Source: Selenomonas sp. GACV-9
GTDB taxonomy: Bacteria > Bacillota > Negativicutes > Selenomonadales > Selenomonadaceae
Direction: 5' to 3'
Length of the DNA stretch: 64,000 nucleotides
NCBI GenBank assembly: GCA_900116485.1
Contig: FPAX01000001.1
Span: 124,001-188,000, forward strand
Shown here: positions 42,090 to 51,071 of the stretch, piece after piece
Position numbering within the stretch: the first letter of the stretch is position 1
Layout of the letters: each line of letters starts with the position of its first letter
Notes under the pieces: generated by a model
The model's input: the letters and a program-made list of their open reading frames with translations, nothing else
Database searches by the model: none
Told to the model about the DNA's origin: nothing
Translations under genes and position numbers: made by a program

Positions 42090-42527
42090 ATGAAAGATTA
42101 CTATCAGATACTGGGGCTATCCCCTACGGCAACGAAAAAGGAAATCAAGAAAGCCTTTCGCCAGCTGGCCCGCAAATATCATCCTGACCTGCATCCAGGC
42201 GATAAAGCAGCGGCAGAGCAGTTCAAACTTATCAATGAAGCTTGCCAGGTGCTCAGCGATGAGAATAAGCGCGCCCGCTATGACCTTGACCGCAAACAGC
42301 AGGGGCAGCGGCAGCAGACCAGGCAGACAGCCAGTCATACAGGCAATGCACAGCGGCAAGGTGCGGGGCCAGGTAAAACTGACTTCAGCCAGGCTTTTTC
42401 GCGGAGTGCCTTTGAGGAGGCGTTCTTTGCCGGCATAAAAAAACCGCAGGCAGATGGGAAGGCAGCTGGCAAGAAGGATCCGCTGGATACAAGTGCGCTT
42501 TTCAAGGGATTCTTTGGTTTTTCTTGA
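42090..42527 (+). CDS. J-domain (DnaJ-like) co-chaperone
   Basis: The 145-residue protein has an N-terminal J domain (about 1-65): [20 protein letters not shown], the HPD motif in [10 protein letters not shown], and a final [13 protein letters not shown]. There is no zinc-finger or substrate-binding domain. Instead a Gln/Gly linker is followed by a C-terminal segment with repeated short Phe motifs ([23 protein letters not shown]), which may bind a dedicated partner. J proteins stimulate Hsp70 ATPases; the Hsp70-like protein encoded at the end of this same cluster is the obvious candidate. Confidence 0.85.
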   Translation: MKDYYQILGLSPTATKKEIKKAFRQLARKYHPDLHPGDKAAAEQFKLINEACQVLSDENKRARYDLDRKQQGQRQQTRQTASHTGNAQRQGAGPGKTDFSQAFSRSAFEEAFFAGIKKPQADGKAAGKKDPLDTSALFKGFFGFS

Positions 42528-42558
42528 CAACGGGAACCCATAGGAAGGAGAAGAAATC

Positions 42559-43128
42559 ATGTATCGGAAACAAATCACCACGGCCTTGCTCGGCATAACT
42601 GGAATCATCCTTACTATACTCGCGAGCATGACGGATCTGGGAAATCCTACGGTGTCGGGTGCTCTTATGGCCATCGGTATCGTCCTGTTCCTCTGGGCGG
42701 TTGTAAGCCTTATCCACTTCCTGCGCCAGCCTGCACCGGCGCCGCTGCCGGCTTTGGCACCGGAGGAAAATGAAAGCGATGCGCCAGCTGGTATCACGCA
42801 GCTCAACTGGCTCAGCGAAAAGGGCGACATCCTCAAAAGCTGGAATCTCTTCAATCGGACAGGCCTTGTTATCGGCCGCGACTATCAGGAAAACATGGTC
42901 GACATCGACCTCGAGAAAAGTCCCTATGCGCCGCTCATTGACATCGAGCACGCGGTGCTGAACTACGCGAACTCCGACTGGTATATCGAAGACCTCGCCA
43001 GCCGCAACGGCACCCAGCTCTGCAAGGCTAAAGATGGCCGCAAGTATCAGCTCACCGCCGGTGAGCCCTGCAAGGTGGAAATCGGCGACATCATCATCGT
43101 GGGCATGACCCAGCTGGAATTGGCATAA
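42559..43128 (+). CDS. Membrane-anchored FHA-domain protein
   Basis: The 189-residue protein starts with two membrane segments (about 8-26 and 36-57) and a proline/alanine linker. A cytosolic FHA domain follows (about 90-185): GLVIGRDYQENMVDIDL, IDIEHAVLNYANSDWYIEDL and SRNGTQLCK. The conserved Gly-Arg, the His and the Asn-Gly turn are present, though the usual Ser after the first strand is replaced, so phospho-threonine binding needs testing. FHA proteins recruit phosphorylated partners, as in type VI secretion control. AAGGAGAAG precedes the ATG. Confidence 0.8.
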   Translation: MYRKQITTALLGITGIILTILASMTDLGNPTVSGALMAIGIVLFLWAVVSLIHFLRQPAPAPLPALAPEENESDAPAGITQLNWLSEKGDILKSWNLFNRTGLVIGRDYQENMVDIDLEKSPYAPLIDIEHAVLNYANSDWYIEDLASRNGTQLCKAKDGRKYQLTAGEPCKVEIGDIIIVGMTQLELA

Positions 43129-43177
43129 AGACAGGTTTTGTTGCTTGGAAAGTTTTATATAAAAGGAGTTATGAGGA

Positions 43178-43753
43178 ATGAGTGGTCTTATTCGTTGCCC
43201 TAATGGGCATTTATTCAGTTCGCGGCGGTATGGTACGGTTTGTCCGTATTGCAATATCGAGACGGCGACACAGGAGCGCAAGGAAACCAGCATGGTGGGT
43301 CAGAGTGATGTGGATGTGGACGAGATGCTGATGCTGGAGAAAATCGATCCGGTCTGTGGCTGGCTCGTCTGCATCGATGGGCCGCGGCAGGGCAAGGATT
43401 ATAAGATAAAATCCGGCAAGAACTTCATTGGCCGTGCCGATGATATGGATATCCAGATCTTGGGGGATAACCGCATTTCCCGCCGCAATCATGCGATTCT
43501 GGTCTATGATCCGAAAAAGCATGAAACGGTGCTCTTGCCGGGGGATTCCAATGGGCTTGTCTATCATAACGAAGCGGCGGTCTACACGCCGGTGGTATTG
43601 TCGGTCTACGATGTGATTGAGATGGGCGAGAGCAAGTTCCTGTTTGTACCATTCTGCGGGGAGCATTTCCGCTGGGAAGACCCGTCGGGGCTGCCAGAAG
43701 ATGGCGGCTACGAAACCGAGGGAGAAAGCGATGGCGGCTATGGGAATGTATAG
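43178..43753 (+). CDS. Zinc-ribbon plus FHA-domain protein
   Basis: The 191-residue cytosolic protein has an N-terminal zinc ribbon (CPNGH near residue 7 and CPYC near 22). An FHA domain follows (about 60-160) with the canonical GRADDMDIQILGDNRISRRN motif, including the Gly-Arg and the Ser-Arg-Arg-Asn-His core, and LLPGDSNGLVYHN. The acidic/glycine-rich tail overlaps the start of the following PP2C gene by 23 bases, indicating coupling of the phospho-reader with the phosphatase. AAAGGAG lies upstream of the ATG. Confidence 0.82.
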   Translation: MSGLIRCPNGHLFSSRRYGTVCPYCNIETATQERKETSMVGQSDVDVDEMLMLEKIDPVCGWLVCIDGPRQGKDYKIKSGKNFIGRADDMDIQILGDNRISRRNHAILVYDPKKHETVLLPGDSNGLVYHNEAAVYTPVVLSVYDVIEMGESKFLFVPFCGEHFRWEDPSGLPEDGGYETEGESDGGYGNV

Positions 43754-44684
43754 CCTTTGTGGAATCGGCGCACTTATCGTCGTGCTGCTTATCGTGCGGT
43801 TTTGGCCGGAAAAGCAGGTGGTGACCGAAGCGGTCAGTGAACCAGAGTCGGAACCGTTGCGCAATCCGATTGGCACGGCGTCGACGATTGGCCAGCGGCA
43901 GTTGCAGCAGGATTTGACCGGCAGTGCGTTGGGGGATGATGGCGGACTCTTGCTGCTGGCGGATGGCCGTGGCCAGGCGGGCAAGATTGCGGCGAAGCTG
44001 GCCGTCGATACTTGCCTTGACCTCTATCAGGAATGCCAGGCCATGGAGAAGCCGCAGTATTATTTCCGCAAGGCGTTCCAGGCGGCCAACCACAAGATAC
44101 TTAGCGTCCTGGAGGACGGCCGTGGGTCGACCTGTCTGGCGGCGGCCATCATTGAGCGGAGCCGCCTTTACTATGCATTGGTCGGCAACAGCCGGATTGC
44201 ACTGTTCCGCGATGGGGATTTGGTGCCGGTGACGGAGGGACAGACCATTGATATCCTGGCTCAGCACCGTTATCAGCAGGGGCGCATTTCCAAGGAGCAG
44301 GCGTTGAAGCTGCTGCATGAGCGGCGTCTCTACAATTTCGTCGGGCAGGACGGGTTTCACGACATTGAGTTTTTCAGTGAGCCTATCGAATTGCAGCCGG
44401 GCGATGTGGTGGTCATTTTGTCGGATGGTGTGACGGAGACTGCGCCTTGGCGCAAGATAGAGGATTGTTTGGGGACGGATGCCTCGCCACAGGAAAAGGC
44501 ACAGCAAATCATTGCCTTGGTGGAGGCAAGTGCACGGGAAGATAAGGATAACGCCAGTGTTATCCTCTATGATATGCATGATACGGCGGCAAAGCCGGTA
44601 GAGAAAAAGCAGGGAAACAAGAAGAAAGGGAGTATGAACCTTGAGGAAATCAAACAGCGACTTTCGGACCGCCTTTGTGTCTGA
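43731..44684 (+). CDS. Membrane-anchored PP2C family phosphatase
   Basis: Numbered from ATG 43731 (317 residues; GAGGGAGA 5 bases upstream) the protein has one N-terminal membrane segment (about 6-25) and a cytosolic PP2C domain. Motifs seen: ADGRG near 77 (metal-binding Asp), GSTC near 132, GNSR near 152, SDGV near 232, and DKDNASV near 281. The metal-binding aspartates appear intact, so it is probably an active Ser/Thr protein phosphatase. It overlaps both neighbours, giving tight translational coupling with an FHA protein and a second PP2C-like protein. No kinase is encoded in this window. Confidence 0.82.
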   Translation: MAAMGMYSLCGIGALIVVLLIVRFWPEKQVVTEAVSEPESEPLRNPIGTASTIGQRQLQQDLTGSALGDDGGLLLLADGRGQAGKIAAKLAVDTCLDLYQECQAMEKPQYYFRKAFQAANHKILSVLEDGRGSTCLAAAIIERSRLYYALVGNSRIALFRDGDLVPVTEGQTIDILAQHRYQQGRISKEQALKLLHERRLYNFVGQDGFHDIEFFSEPIELQPGDVVVILSDGVTETAPWRKIEDCLGTDASPQEKAQQIIALVEASAREDKDNASVILYDMHDTAAKPVEKKQGNKKKGSMNLEEIKQRLSDRLCV

Positions 44685-46611
44685 GACAGGCAGTCAGCTT
44701 GTAAATAACGATTATTTTGCTTTTGTGGAGCTTGATGACTATGCTTGCTATGTCATTGCGTCGGGGATTACGGATTTCAAGGAATCGCAAGGGGCCAAGC
44801 GGGCCGTGGAGAATATCCTGCTGAGTTTCCAGGAGCAGCCGGGGATGTCAAAGATGGCGCTCAAACGCTACCTGCAGGATGCCAATGACCGCTTGGTGGC
44901 CAGCGCCTCGCGGGAGAAGCTGCGGGCTTCGGTAGTGGTCGTGGTCACGGACTATGAAAAGATGCGCTATGGTTCTGCTGGCAATGCCCGCCTGCGCATG
45001 TACCGGCAGGGGCGCATGAAACTGCAGTCCAAGGACCAGTCCCTTGCCCAGGACCTGGTGGATCAGGGCAAGGCGGTGACACCGGTGGCCAGGAGCAAGG
45101 AGCGCAACAATCTCTATGCTTATCTTGGCAAGCGTGATGATTTTGCGCCGTTTATCTCGCCGCAGCTGAAACTGATGGATGCGGATATCATCAGTCTCTA
45201 TACGGAGGGAATCTGGGAGAATGTCGATGAAGGCGAACTCGATGATGTCTTTGTCGATGCCACGAACGAGCCGCAGGAGTCGGTCGACTATGTGGAGGAG
45301 CTGCTGCTCTCCCGTCAGCCAAAAGACTTGCGCAACTATACGATGGCGGCCATTTTCGTCAATAAGGTATTCTCTGACCCCGAGCGGGCGCGCAAGCGCC
45401 GCCGCCGCATCCGGCTGGCCATTGCCGCTGCCGTGCTGTTCCTGATGGTCGGTGGATTCTTCTTCTATCGTTACCATGCCCATCAGAGTGCCGTGCGCGA
45501 GATGTATGCGCAGGAGCGCCGGGTGCTGGCTTACTGTAGTGCGGAGAACTTCGTGCGGGCACAGAAGGAGTGTGACGACTGCGTGCAGAAGGCGGCAAAG
45601 CTCGAGGAAACGGCTGAGGCGGAAAAGCTTGAGTCGTATCAGCAGACCATCGATGCCATCGTGCAGGGCGACGATGCTTTCCGCGATAAGGATTTCGAGA
45701 CGGCCTATGACCGTTTCCAGTCAGCTAAGGAACTGTCGCGTCAAGCAGACATGCTCGGCAGCGACTACATCGATCATCGCATTCATCAGAGCGGCGAGCA
45801 TCTGTCTGTCGATGACCTCATCAGCCTTGGCGACCATGCCTTAGAGTCCGGTGATCTTGACAAGGCGGAGGATTATTACTTCCAGGCGCGCGATAAGGCG
45901 GAGTGGCAGCACTATGCGGAGGGAAAGAAACGGGCCATCGAGGCGCTCAACAAGCTCTACGATGCGAAGGCCAAGCAGCTTGGCAAGCAGGATGAGGCCA
46001 GCAAGGCCTTGATGCAGGCGGCTATCAGCAAGGGCGACAGCCTGCTTTCGGCTGGTGACTATAAGGGCGCTGAGGCGGCCTATCTTGAGGCGCGCCGCAT
46101 GGCTGCTCAGCTTGGCGACAAAAGCGGCCGTGACCAGTCAATGAGCGGCCTCGAGAGCCTGCACAAGGCGCAGGGCGAAGCCGAGCAGGCCATGCAGAAA
46201 AAAGCCGATGAATATGCCAATGCGTTCGGTGCGGCAGCTGTCATCGAGACGAATGGTGACAGGGCCGCTGGCAGCGGCAATTACTCGGAGGCCGTGGCCT
46301 GCTATAACAGCGCCTATGCCAAGTATACAGCCCTGCGCGAGTACGGCGAGGCCAATAACGTGAGCGATAAGCTCGCGAGTGCGCAGGCCAACTTGCAGAG
46401 TCAGCTCGAAACCCAGGCAACGGCCAAGAGCTATGAGGATCAGGCGCGCAATCTCTACGGTTCCCATGACTATGACAATGCCAAGCAGGCAGCTGAGCAG
46501 GCCAAGGCAGCCTACCAGCAGGCGGGCAACAGCCAGAAAGCTGCTGAGATGGATACGCTGCTGGCAAATATCGCTGCTGATATGGCAATCGCTGCCGGAC
46601 TTCCGCAGTAA
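44641..46611 (+). CDS. PP2C-like (probably inactive) domain, TM segment and TPR-rich domain
   Basis: A 656-residue membrane protein starting at TTG 44641, with AAAGGGAG 8 bases upstream, inside the end of the PP2C gene. Residues about 1-240 follow a PP2C outline (NNDYFAFVEL, SAGNARLRMYRQGRM), but the metal sites look degraded: ASGITD stands where ADGxG is expected and YTEGIWEN where SDGVTE is expected. A membrane segment (about 260-280) follows, then about 370 residues of TPR-like helical repeats (GDHALESGDLDKAEDYYFQA; GDSLLSAGDYKGAEAAYLEA). The likely role is a pseudophosphatase sensor linked to an extracytoplasmic TPR scaffold; this is inferred. Confidence 0.7.
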   Translation: MRKSNSDFRTAFVSETGSQLVNNDYFAFVELDDYACYVIASGITDFKESQGAKRAVENILLSFQEQPGMSKMALKRYLQDANDRLVASASREKLRASVVVVVTDYEKMRYGSAGNARLRMYRQGRMKLQSKDQSLAQDLVDQGKAVTPVARSKERNNLYAYLGKRDDFAPFISPQLKLMDADIISLYTEGIWENVDEGELDDVFVDATNEPQESVDYVEELLLSRQPKDLRNYTMAAIFVNKVFSDPERARKRRRRIRLAIAAAVLFLMVGGFFFYRYHAHQSAVREMYAQERRVLAYCSAENFVRAQKECDDCVQKAAKLEETAEAEKLESYQQTIDAIVQGDDAFRDKDFETAYDRFQSAKELSRQADMLGSDYIDHRIHQSGEHLSVDDLISLGDHALESGDLDKAEDYYFQARDKAEWQHYAEGKKRAIEALNKLYDAKAKQLGKQDEASKALMQAAISKGDSLLSAGDYKGAEAAYLEARRMAAQLGDKSGRDQSMSGLESLHKAQGEAEQAMQKKADEYANAFGAAAVIETNGDRAAGSGNYSEAVACYNSAYAKYTALREYGEANNVSDKLASAQANLQSQLETQATAKSYEDQARNLYGSHDYDNAKQAAEQAKAAYQQAGNSQKAAEMDTLLANIAADMAIAAGLPQ

Positions 46612-46632
46612 GTGAGCAGAAAGGAGCCCGTT

Positions 46633-47454
46633 ATGGACTATCAAAAACAAGTGGTGGCCATGGCCCTGGCTTGCAGCTGCCTGCTGCCGGCATCAGCAAG
46701 TGCTGCATCCGCTGATGTGTTTGCCGATGTGGGCAAGATTGCCGTGGCCGAGCAGGTGCTCAGCAAGTTGCATTTGCCGGGAATCGGCAAGTCAGCGCCT
46801 CAGGATAAGGCTGCCCGCAAAGCACGGCGCGAAGAAAAGAGGATGCAGGCCCAGCTCGAAAAAGCTTACCGCAAGTATGATTTTGAGCAGGTGCAGGCCT
46901 GGGCCAGGGAGAATGACTCTGAGGCCATGTGCATCGTTGCCTATGCGTATCAGACTGGCCAGCAGGTAGGGCAGGATAAGGAACAGGCGGCCCTTTGGCA
47001 GGGCAAGGCGGCGCGGGCAAATGCTGCTCTTGCGAAACTCTACGCAAGCCCGGCCTATACGAAAAAGAAACTACCGCTGGCGCGCCTTTACGCCATGGCC
47101 GGACGCCGGGCCCATCAGGGACAAGTCGTGCCTCAGAGCTATGGGGCAGCAGTCCGCTGGAGCCAGCTGGGCGCACATGAGGGCGATACGGCGGCACTTG
47201 CCTATATCGGCTCGGCTTATTATACCGGTCGAGGCTTGCCACGTGATGAGAAAAAGGCTGTCGAGTATTTCGAGAAGGCACCGCATGAGCCGCTTTCGGT
47301 GAGCCTGCTGGCCGATGCCTATAAGAACGGCCGCGGTGTGCAGAAAAATCCCGAGAAGGGAGAAGCATATGCAACGTTCCTGCGCATGGCGCAAGACAAG
47401 ATGGATAACCGTGTCAAGAAAGGAGTTTCCCCATGGGTTTCAGATTACAGGTAA
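46633..47454 (+). CDS. Secreted Sel1-repeat protein
   Basis: The 273-residue protein has a signal peptide (MDYQKQVVAMALACSCLLPA, SASA). After a charged helical stretch come Sel1/TPR-like repeats of about 36 residues: GDTAALAYIGSAYYTGRGLP, RDEKKAVEYFEKA, SLLADAYKNGRGVQKNPEKG. Sel1 proteins act as scaffolds for periplasmic or secreted complexes. ATG 46633 follows AAGGAG. The stop lies 22 bases inside the next gene, the third tube-like protein, so the two are coupled. Confidence 0.75.
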   Translation: MDYQKQVVAMALACSCLLPASASAASADVFADVGKIAVAEQVLSKLHLPGIGKSAPQDKAARKARREEKRMQAQLEKAYRKYDFEQVQAWARENDSEAMCIVAYAYQTGQQVGQDKEQAALWQGKAARANAALAKLYASPAYTKKKLPLARLYAMAGRRAHQGQVVPQSYGAAVRWSQLGAHEGDTAALAYIGSAYYTGRGLPRDEKKAVEYFEKAPHEPLSVSLLADAYKNGRGVQKNPEKGEAYATFLRMAQDKMDNRVKKGVSPWVSDYR

Positions 47455-48158
47455 GTGGTGCCGAGACGATTGCACTCGATGAGAATATGATCCGGACGGC
47501 GCAGACGGAGATGTCCACGCCTGCGGATTCGCGCGCACGCGCATCCAAATGCTTGTCTACCATCGTAGTGACGGGCAAGCTCTATGCAGCTACGGAGGGC
47601 AATGAGACGATGAAGCTTTTCAACTGGGCGCATTGTCCGGCTGAGTCGGCGGATGCCTATCGCGATGCCGTGCTGACCGTAGTTTTTGCAGGTAACACCT
47701 TCCGTCAAGTGCATCTATCGAAGGCCTTTGTCGTCGACTATCAGGAAAGCTACGAGGATACTGAGGGATTCGGTACCTTCCGGCTGGTAATACGGCAGAA
47801 GACCGATCTCGTGGACAAGGTGACGGCTGGAGATGCCAGTGGCCTGGGCGGTGTTTTCGGCGGTGCATTGGGTAGTGCCATAGGCGGGCTGGGGGCCGCA
47901 TCGGTGGGAAAGATGGCAGCAGGCGGCTGCTTTGGCTCCGGACGGACAGCAAACACCGGCAAGATCATGGGCGAGATTGCTCGCCAGACCGCAGAGACTG
48001 AGGTCGTAAGGCAAGCAGCCAAAGCCTCGCCGATTGTCGGGCAGGTCACGCAGGCGGCGGGGGCAGCCGTGAGCGTACAGCAGGCGGCCAAGAAGTCGGA
48101 AGAGATGCTGCATGTGAAAAGCAGCAGGATGAATATGGATGATTTCATCATCCACTAA
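47433..48158 (+). CDS. Tube-like (Hcp-like) protein C with a glycine/alanine-rich C-terminal extension
   Basis: Residues about 1-130 match tube-like proteins A and B (GFRLQVSGAETI, DSRARASKCLSTIVVTGKL, PAESADAYRDAVL, KAFVVDYQESYEDTEGFG, FRLVIRQKTD). It then continues for about 110 residues: a glycine-rich stretch (GLGGVFGGALGSAIGGLGAA) and an alanine-rich helix. An extended tube subunit resembles the way effectors or tips are fused to Hcp in type VI secretion, or it could insert into a membrane. AAAGGAG precedes the ATG. Confidence 0.6.
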   Translation: MGFRLQVSGAETIALDENMIRTAQTEMSTPADSRARASKCLSTIVVTGKLYAATEGNETMKLFNWAHCPAESADAYRDAVLTVVFAGNTFRQVHLSKAFVVDYQESYEDTEGFGTFRLVIRQKTDLVDKVTAGDASGLGGVFGGALGSAIGGLGAASVGKMAAGGCFGSGRTANTGKIMGEIARQTAETEVVRQAAKASPIVGQVTQAAGAAVSVQQAAKKSEEMLHVKSSRMNMDDFIIH

Positions 48159-48176
48159 AAGCAAGGGAAGAATGGT

Positions 48177-50951
48177 ATGGCTAGGAAGATAGGATATACG
48201 TTAAATCGCAACGGGAAAATCGAAACCAATACGAGTGAAGGGACAAGACGCTATTACCGCCGGGAGCTTTTGGGCATGTCAACGGTGCAGCTGCAGGAAA
48301 TCGCGCGGCGCGAGAAAGTCATCGTCGGCATCGTCAACCCGATGGACAAGGAGGCGCTGATTGAGACAATCATGCGCTATCGCGGGGCCGATGACAATCT
48401 GCTGATCCGCAAGTATTCGGAGAAGGGCTGGCAGGCGTTGGAGGCAGCGCTGAAGAAAACCGCATGGCAGCAAGATAGCGCCCTGCATCCGGAGTGCAGC
48501 GGCAAGTTCATCGTCTGGCAGCAGCTAGCCGTGGATTTCTATGACAATCTGAAGGTCCGCTATCTGCCAGATCTCATCGGCACCAATGCGCTGGTCGTCG
48601 ATGGGGATAGGAACCTCTGCGGTATCTTCAATGTCGAGCCCAAGGGCAAGGCACAGGACTATCTCTATCTGCGCAAGGAGGCCTGCCTGCCCTGTAAGGA
48701 AGCGGCGGTCAAGCGCTATACCCTGCTGTTTTTTGACCGGTCAGCATCGGCACAGATTTTCCGCTTGTACAGCGGCGAGATGACTTATACGCCCGAGAAT
48801 ATTCGCATGGCGCAGGTGCCGCTGGTGGATTTTATCGTCCGTGAGCCCAAGACACTGCACCTGCCAGTTGCCATTGACTTTGGCACCTCAAATACCGCTG
48901 CTGGGGCATATCTCGACCACCTCTACTTTGAGAGCCAGCAGCTGGAAACGCCGCCGGGAATCCGCGAAAACGAAATCAACTATGCTATCTTTTACGACCG
49001 GCTCCATGATTTTGCCGAGACGAATCTGCTGCCCAGTGTGGTATCTGTTCTTTCCCTGCAGGATCAGGAGGAGCCCCAGTATCTTTTCGGCTATGATGCC
49101 GTGGAGATGGCTGCTGATAGCTATATCGATGAGGGTTTTTGCGTCTTTTATGATATGAAGCGCTGGATTACCGACTATGAGAAAGATGAGGAAATCACTG
49201 ACCGTCATGGCAGGCGCGCCTTTGTTCCCCGCAAGGAAATCCTGCGGGCTTTTTTCCTGCATGTCATCCATGCGTTGGAAAATCGTCTCAAATGCCGCAT
49301 CGAGGGCATCCATATATCAAGTCCTGTCAAGCAGAAGTACCTGTTCCAGAAACTCTTCCGCCAGATCCTGCCCGAGTATGCCGTGGAGCATGACGCTATC
49401 GATGAGGGGGTATCGGTGCTTTACAATACGGTCAGCGAGCTTATCGAGCAGAAGAAGGCTCGCAAGAATCAGCTCTATCATGCTCTGATTATCGACTGTG
49501 GCGGCGGCACCACGGACCTTTCTTCCTGCAAGTTCCGCGTCGATGACCAGCGTGTATCCTACAAGATTGACATTGAGACGGCCTATGAGAACGGTGATAC
49601 GGATTTTGGCGGCAACAATCTGACCTATCGTATCATGCAGCTCTTGAAACTAAAGATTGCTGAGCAGCTGGCGGGCGAATATGACAAACACAGCCAGGAT
49701 GGCCGCTGGGCCCTGCAGCATGAGGTCTACGGTGCTCATGCTGCCGTGGATGCCCAGGCCCGCGAGCAGCTGCGTCAGATTCCTCAGAGCAAGGAACTGC
49801 TACGGGCCTTTGATGTCGATATCTTCCGCAGTGTCGATGAGAATGGCACCGAATCGCTATACCAGGGTATCGACAAGGCTTATGGGGCTGTAGAGGCCAT
49901 CCTGCCGACACGGTTCAAGGATTGGGAGAAAGAGAGCCGTACCGACTACTTCAAGGTAAAGAATAATTTCTATTTCCTGTTTCACTGCGCCGAGCAGGTC
50001 AAGAAAGCCTTTTTTGAAAAGGCGGGTGCGCTCAAGATTGTCTTGACTGCTGAGGGTAATCACGAATTGCCGGGACGCAATTGGCAGCTGCGGCGGGAAA
50101 TCCCCATCGACGACGGCGAATCCATTGTCCTGTCCATGGATAAGTGGAAGCTGGCCGTTCATCAGGCGGGGGGCATGGTCACGGTCAAGCAGCTCAAGGA
50201 CATCGTCTTCAGCATCTTTGACGTCAATTTGTTGCTGACACCGGATATCTACGGCGTTATCGCCCGGTTCCTTGCTCCGCTCTATGAAAGCGGTGACATC
50301 GAGGATTACAGCATCATCAAATTGACCGGTCAATCCTGCAAGATCGACCTGTTCCGCGACTCGCTCAAGGAATTCGTGCCGGGACGAGTCATCAAGTCCA
50401 AGCGCAAATCCGGGGACAGCTCGGACTGCCGGGAACTCAAGATGACCTGCATCGATGGGGCGCTCAAATATCTGCGGGACAAGAAATACGGCTATGCCGA
50501 TGTGCATATTATCAGCCAGCCGCCGAAACTGCCATACCGGCTTACAGGCTTTACCCATAACGGGGAGGAAATCGCGCTGATTGATGGCATGGCAGGTATC
50601 AGTCATGGCGAGCTCTCACGGAATATGGATAACCTTACGCTCATGCTGTACCTCAAAGATGAGGGGGGCAATAACCGTTATAACTTCACCTATACCTGCA
50701 CTCAGGCAGAATTTGAGCCCAAGACCCAGGAAGAAATCGAGTCCATCTATGGTGACCACATCCCCCAGGACGATACGGATACCATCATCCATCGGGAGGC
50801 GAAGTTCTTTATCTGGTCGGAACCGAAGGAATGGGGCTTTATGATTGTCCCTGTCTACCGCGAAGGTGAAACGCTGATGCTGGGCAAAGAGAAATTCCAG
50901 AGTTTTGAGAATGATGGCTGGATGAATAGTTTCTTTGATGGAACGAAATAA
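48177..50951 (+). CDS. Large Hsp70/actin-fold ATPase with N-terminal SAP-like domain
   Basis: The 924-residue protein has an N-terminal SAP/Rho-N-like segment (about 28-65: RELLGMSTVQLQEIARREK) and a region of about 160 residues of unknown fold. The actin-type ATPase core shows VAIDFGTSNTAAGAYL (phosphate 1, about 232-247) and ALIIDCGGGTTDLSSCKF (phosphate 2, about 436-453). Large insertions and a C-terminal beta-rich domain follow. It lacks the standard DnaK substrate domain. With the J-domain protein of the same cluster it could assemble or recycle the sheath/tube in place of ClpV; this is inference. It is the last gene of the cluster. Confidence 0.78.
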   Translation: MARKIGYTLNRNGKIETNTSEGTRRYYRRELLGMSTVQLQEIARREKVIVGIVNPMDKEALIETIMRYRGADDNLLIRKYSEKGWQALEAALKKTAWQQDSALHPECSGKFIVWQQLAVDFYDNLKVRYLPDLIGTNALVVDGDRNLCGIFNVEPKGKAQDYLYLRKEACLPCKEAAVKRYTLLFFDRSASAQIFRLYSGEMTYTPENIRMAQVPLVDFIVREPKTLHLPVAIDFGTSNTAAGAYLDHLYFESQQLETPPGIRENEINYAIFYDRLHDFAETNLLPSVVSVLSLQDQEEPQYLFGYDAVEMAADSYIDEGFCVFYDMKRWITDYEKDEEITDRHGRRAFVPRKEILRAFFLHVIHALENRLKCRIEGIHISSPVKQKYLFQKLFRQILPEYAVEHDAIDEGVSVLYNTVSELIEQKKARKNQLYHALIIDCGGGTTDLSSCKFRVDDQRVSYKIDIETAYENGDTDFGGNNLTYRIMQLLKLKIAEQLAGEYDKHSQDGRWALQHEVYGAHAAVDAQAREQLRQIPQSKELLRAFDVDIFRSVDENGTESLYQGIDKAYGAVEAILPTRFKDWEKESRTDYFKVKNNFYFLFHCAEQVKKAFFEKAGALKIVLTAEGNHELPGRNWQLRREIPIDDGESIVLSMDKWKLAVHQAGGMVTVKQLKDIVFSIFDVNLLLTPDIYGVIARFLAPLYESGDIEDYSIIKLTGQSCKIDLFRDSLKEFVPGRVIKSKRKSGDSSDCRELKMTCIDGALKYLRDKKYGYADVHIISQPPKLPYRLTGFTHNGEEIALIDGMAGISHGELSRNMDNLTLMLYLKDEGGNNRYNFTYTCTQAEFEPKTQEEIESIYGDHIPQDDTDTIIHREAKFFIWSEPKEWGFMIVPVYREGETLMLGKEKFQSFENDGWMNSFFDGTK

Positions 50952-51071
50952 GCAGAAAAGACGCGCAGATTGTGCGATTATCCATATTAGCCAGCTCTTG
51001 AAAAGTGACGCAAACCATGTCAAACTACTAATAGATGATGCAAGATACTGCAAAGATCAGGGAGGTTGACT

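Noticed and set aside
46633..47454. Sel1-repeat protein as a beta-lactamase-type HcpA enzyme
   Set aside because: Only the repeat scaffold is seen and the paired cysteines of that family are absent; no enzymatic call is justified.
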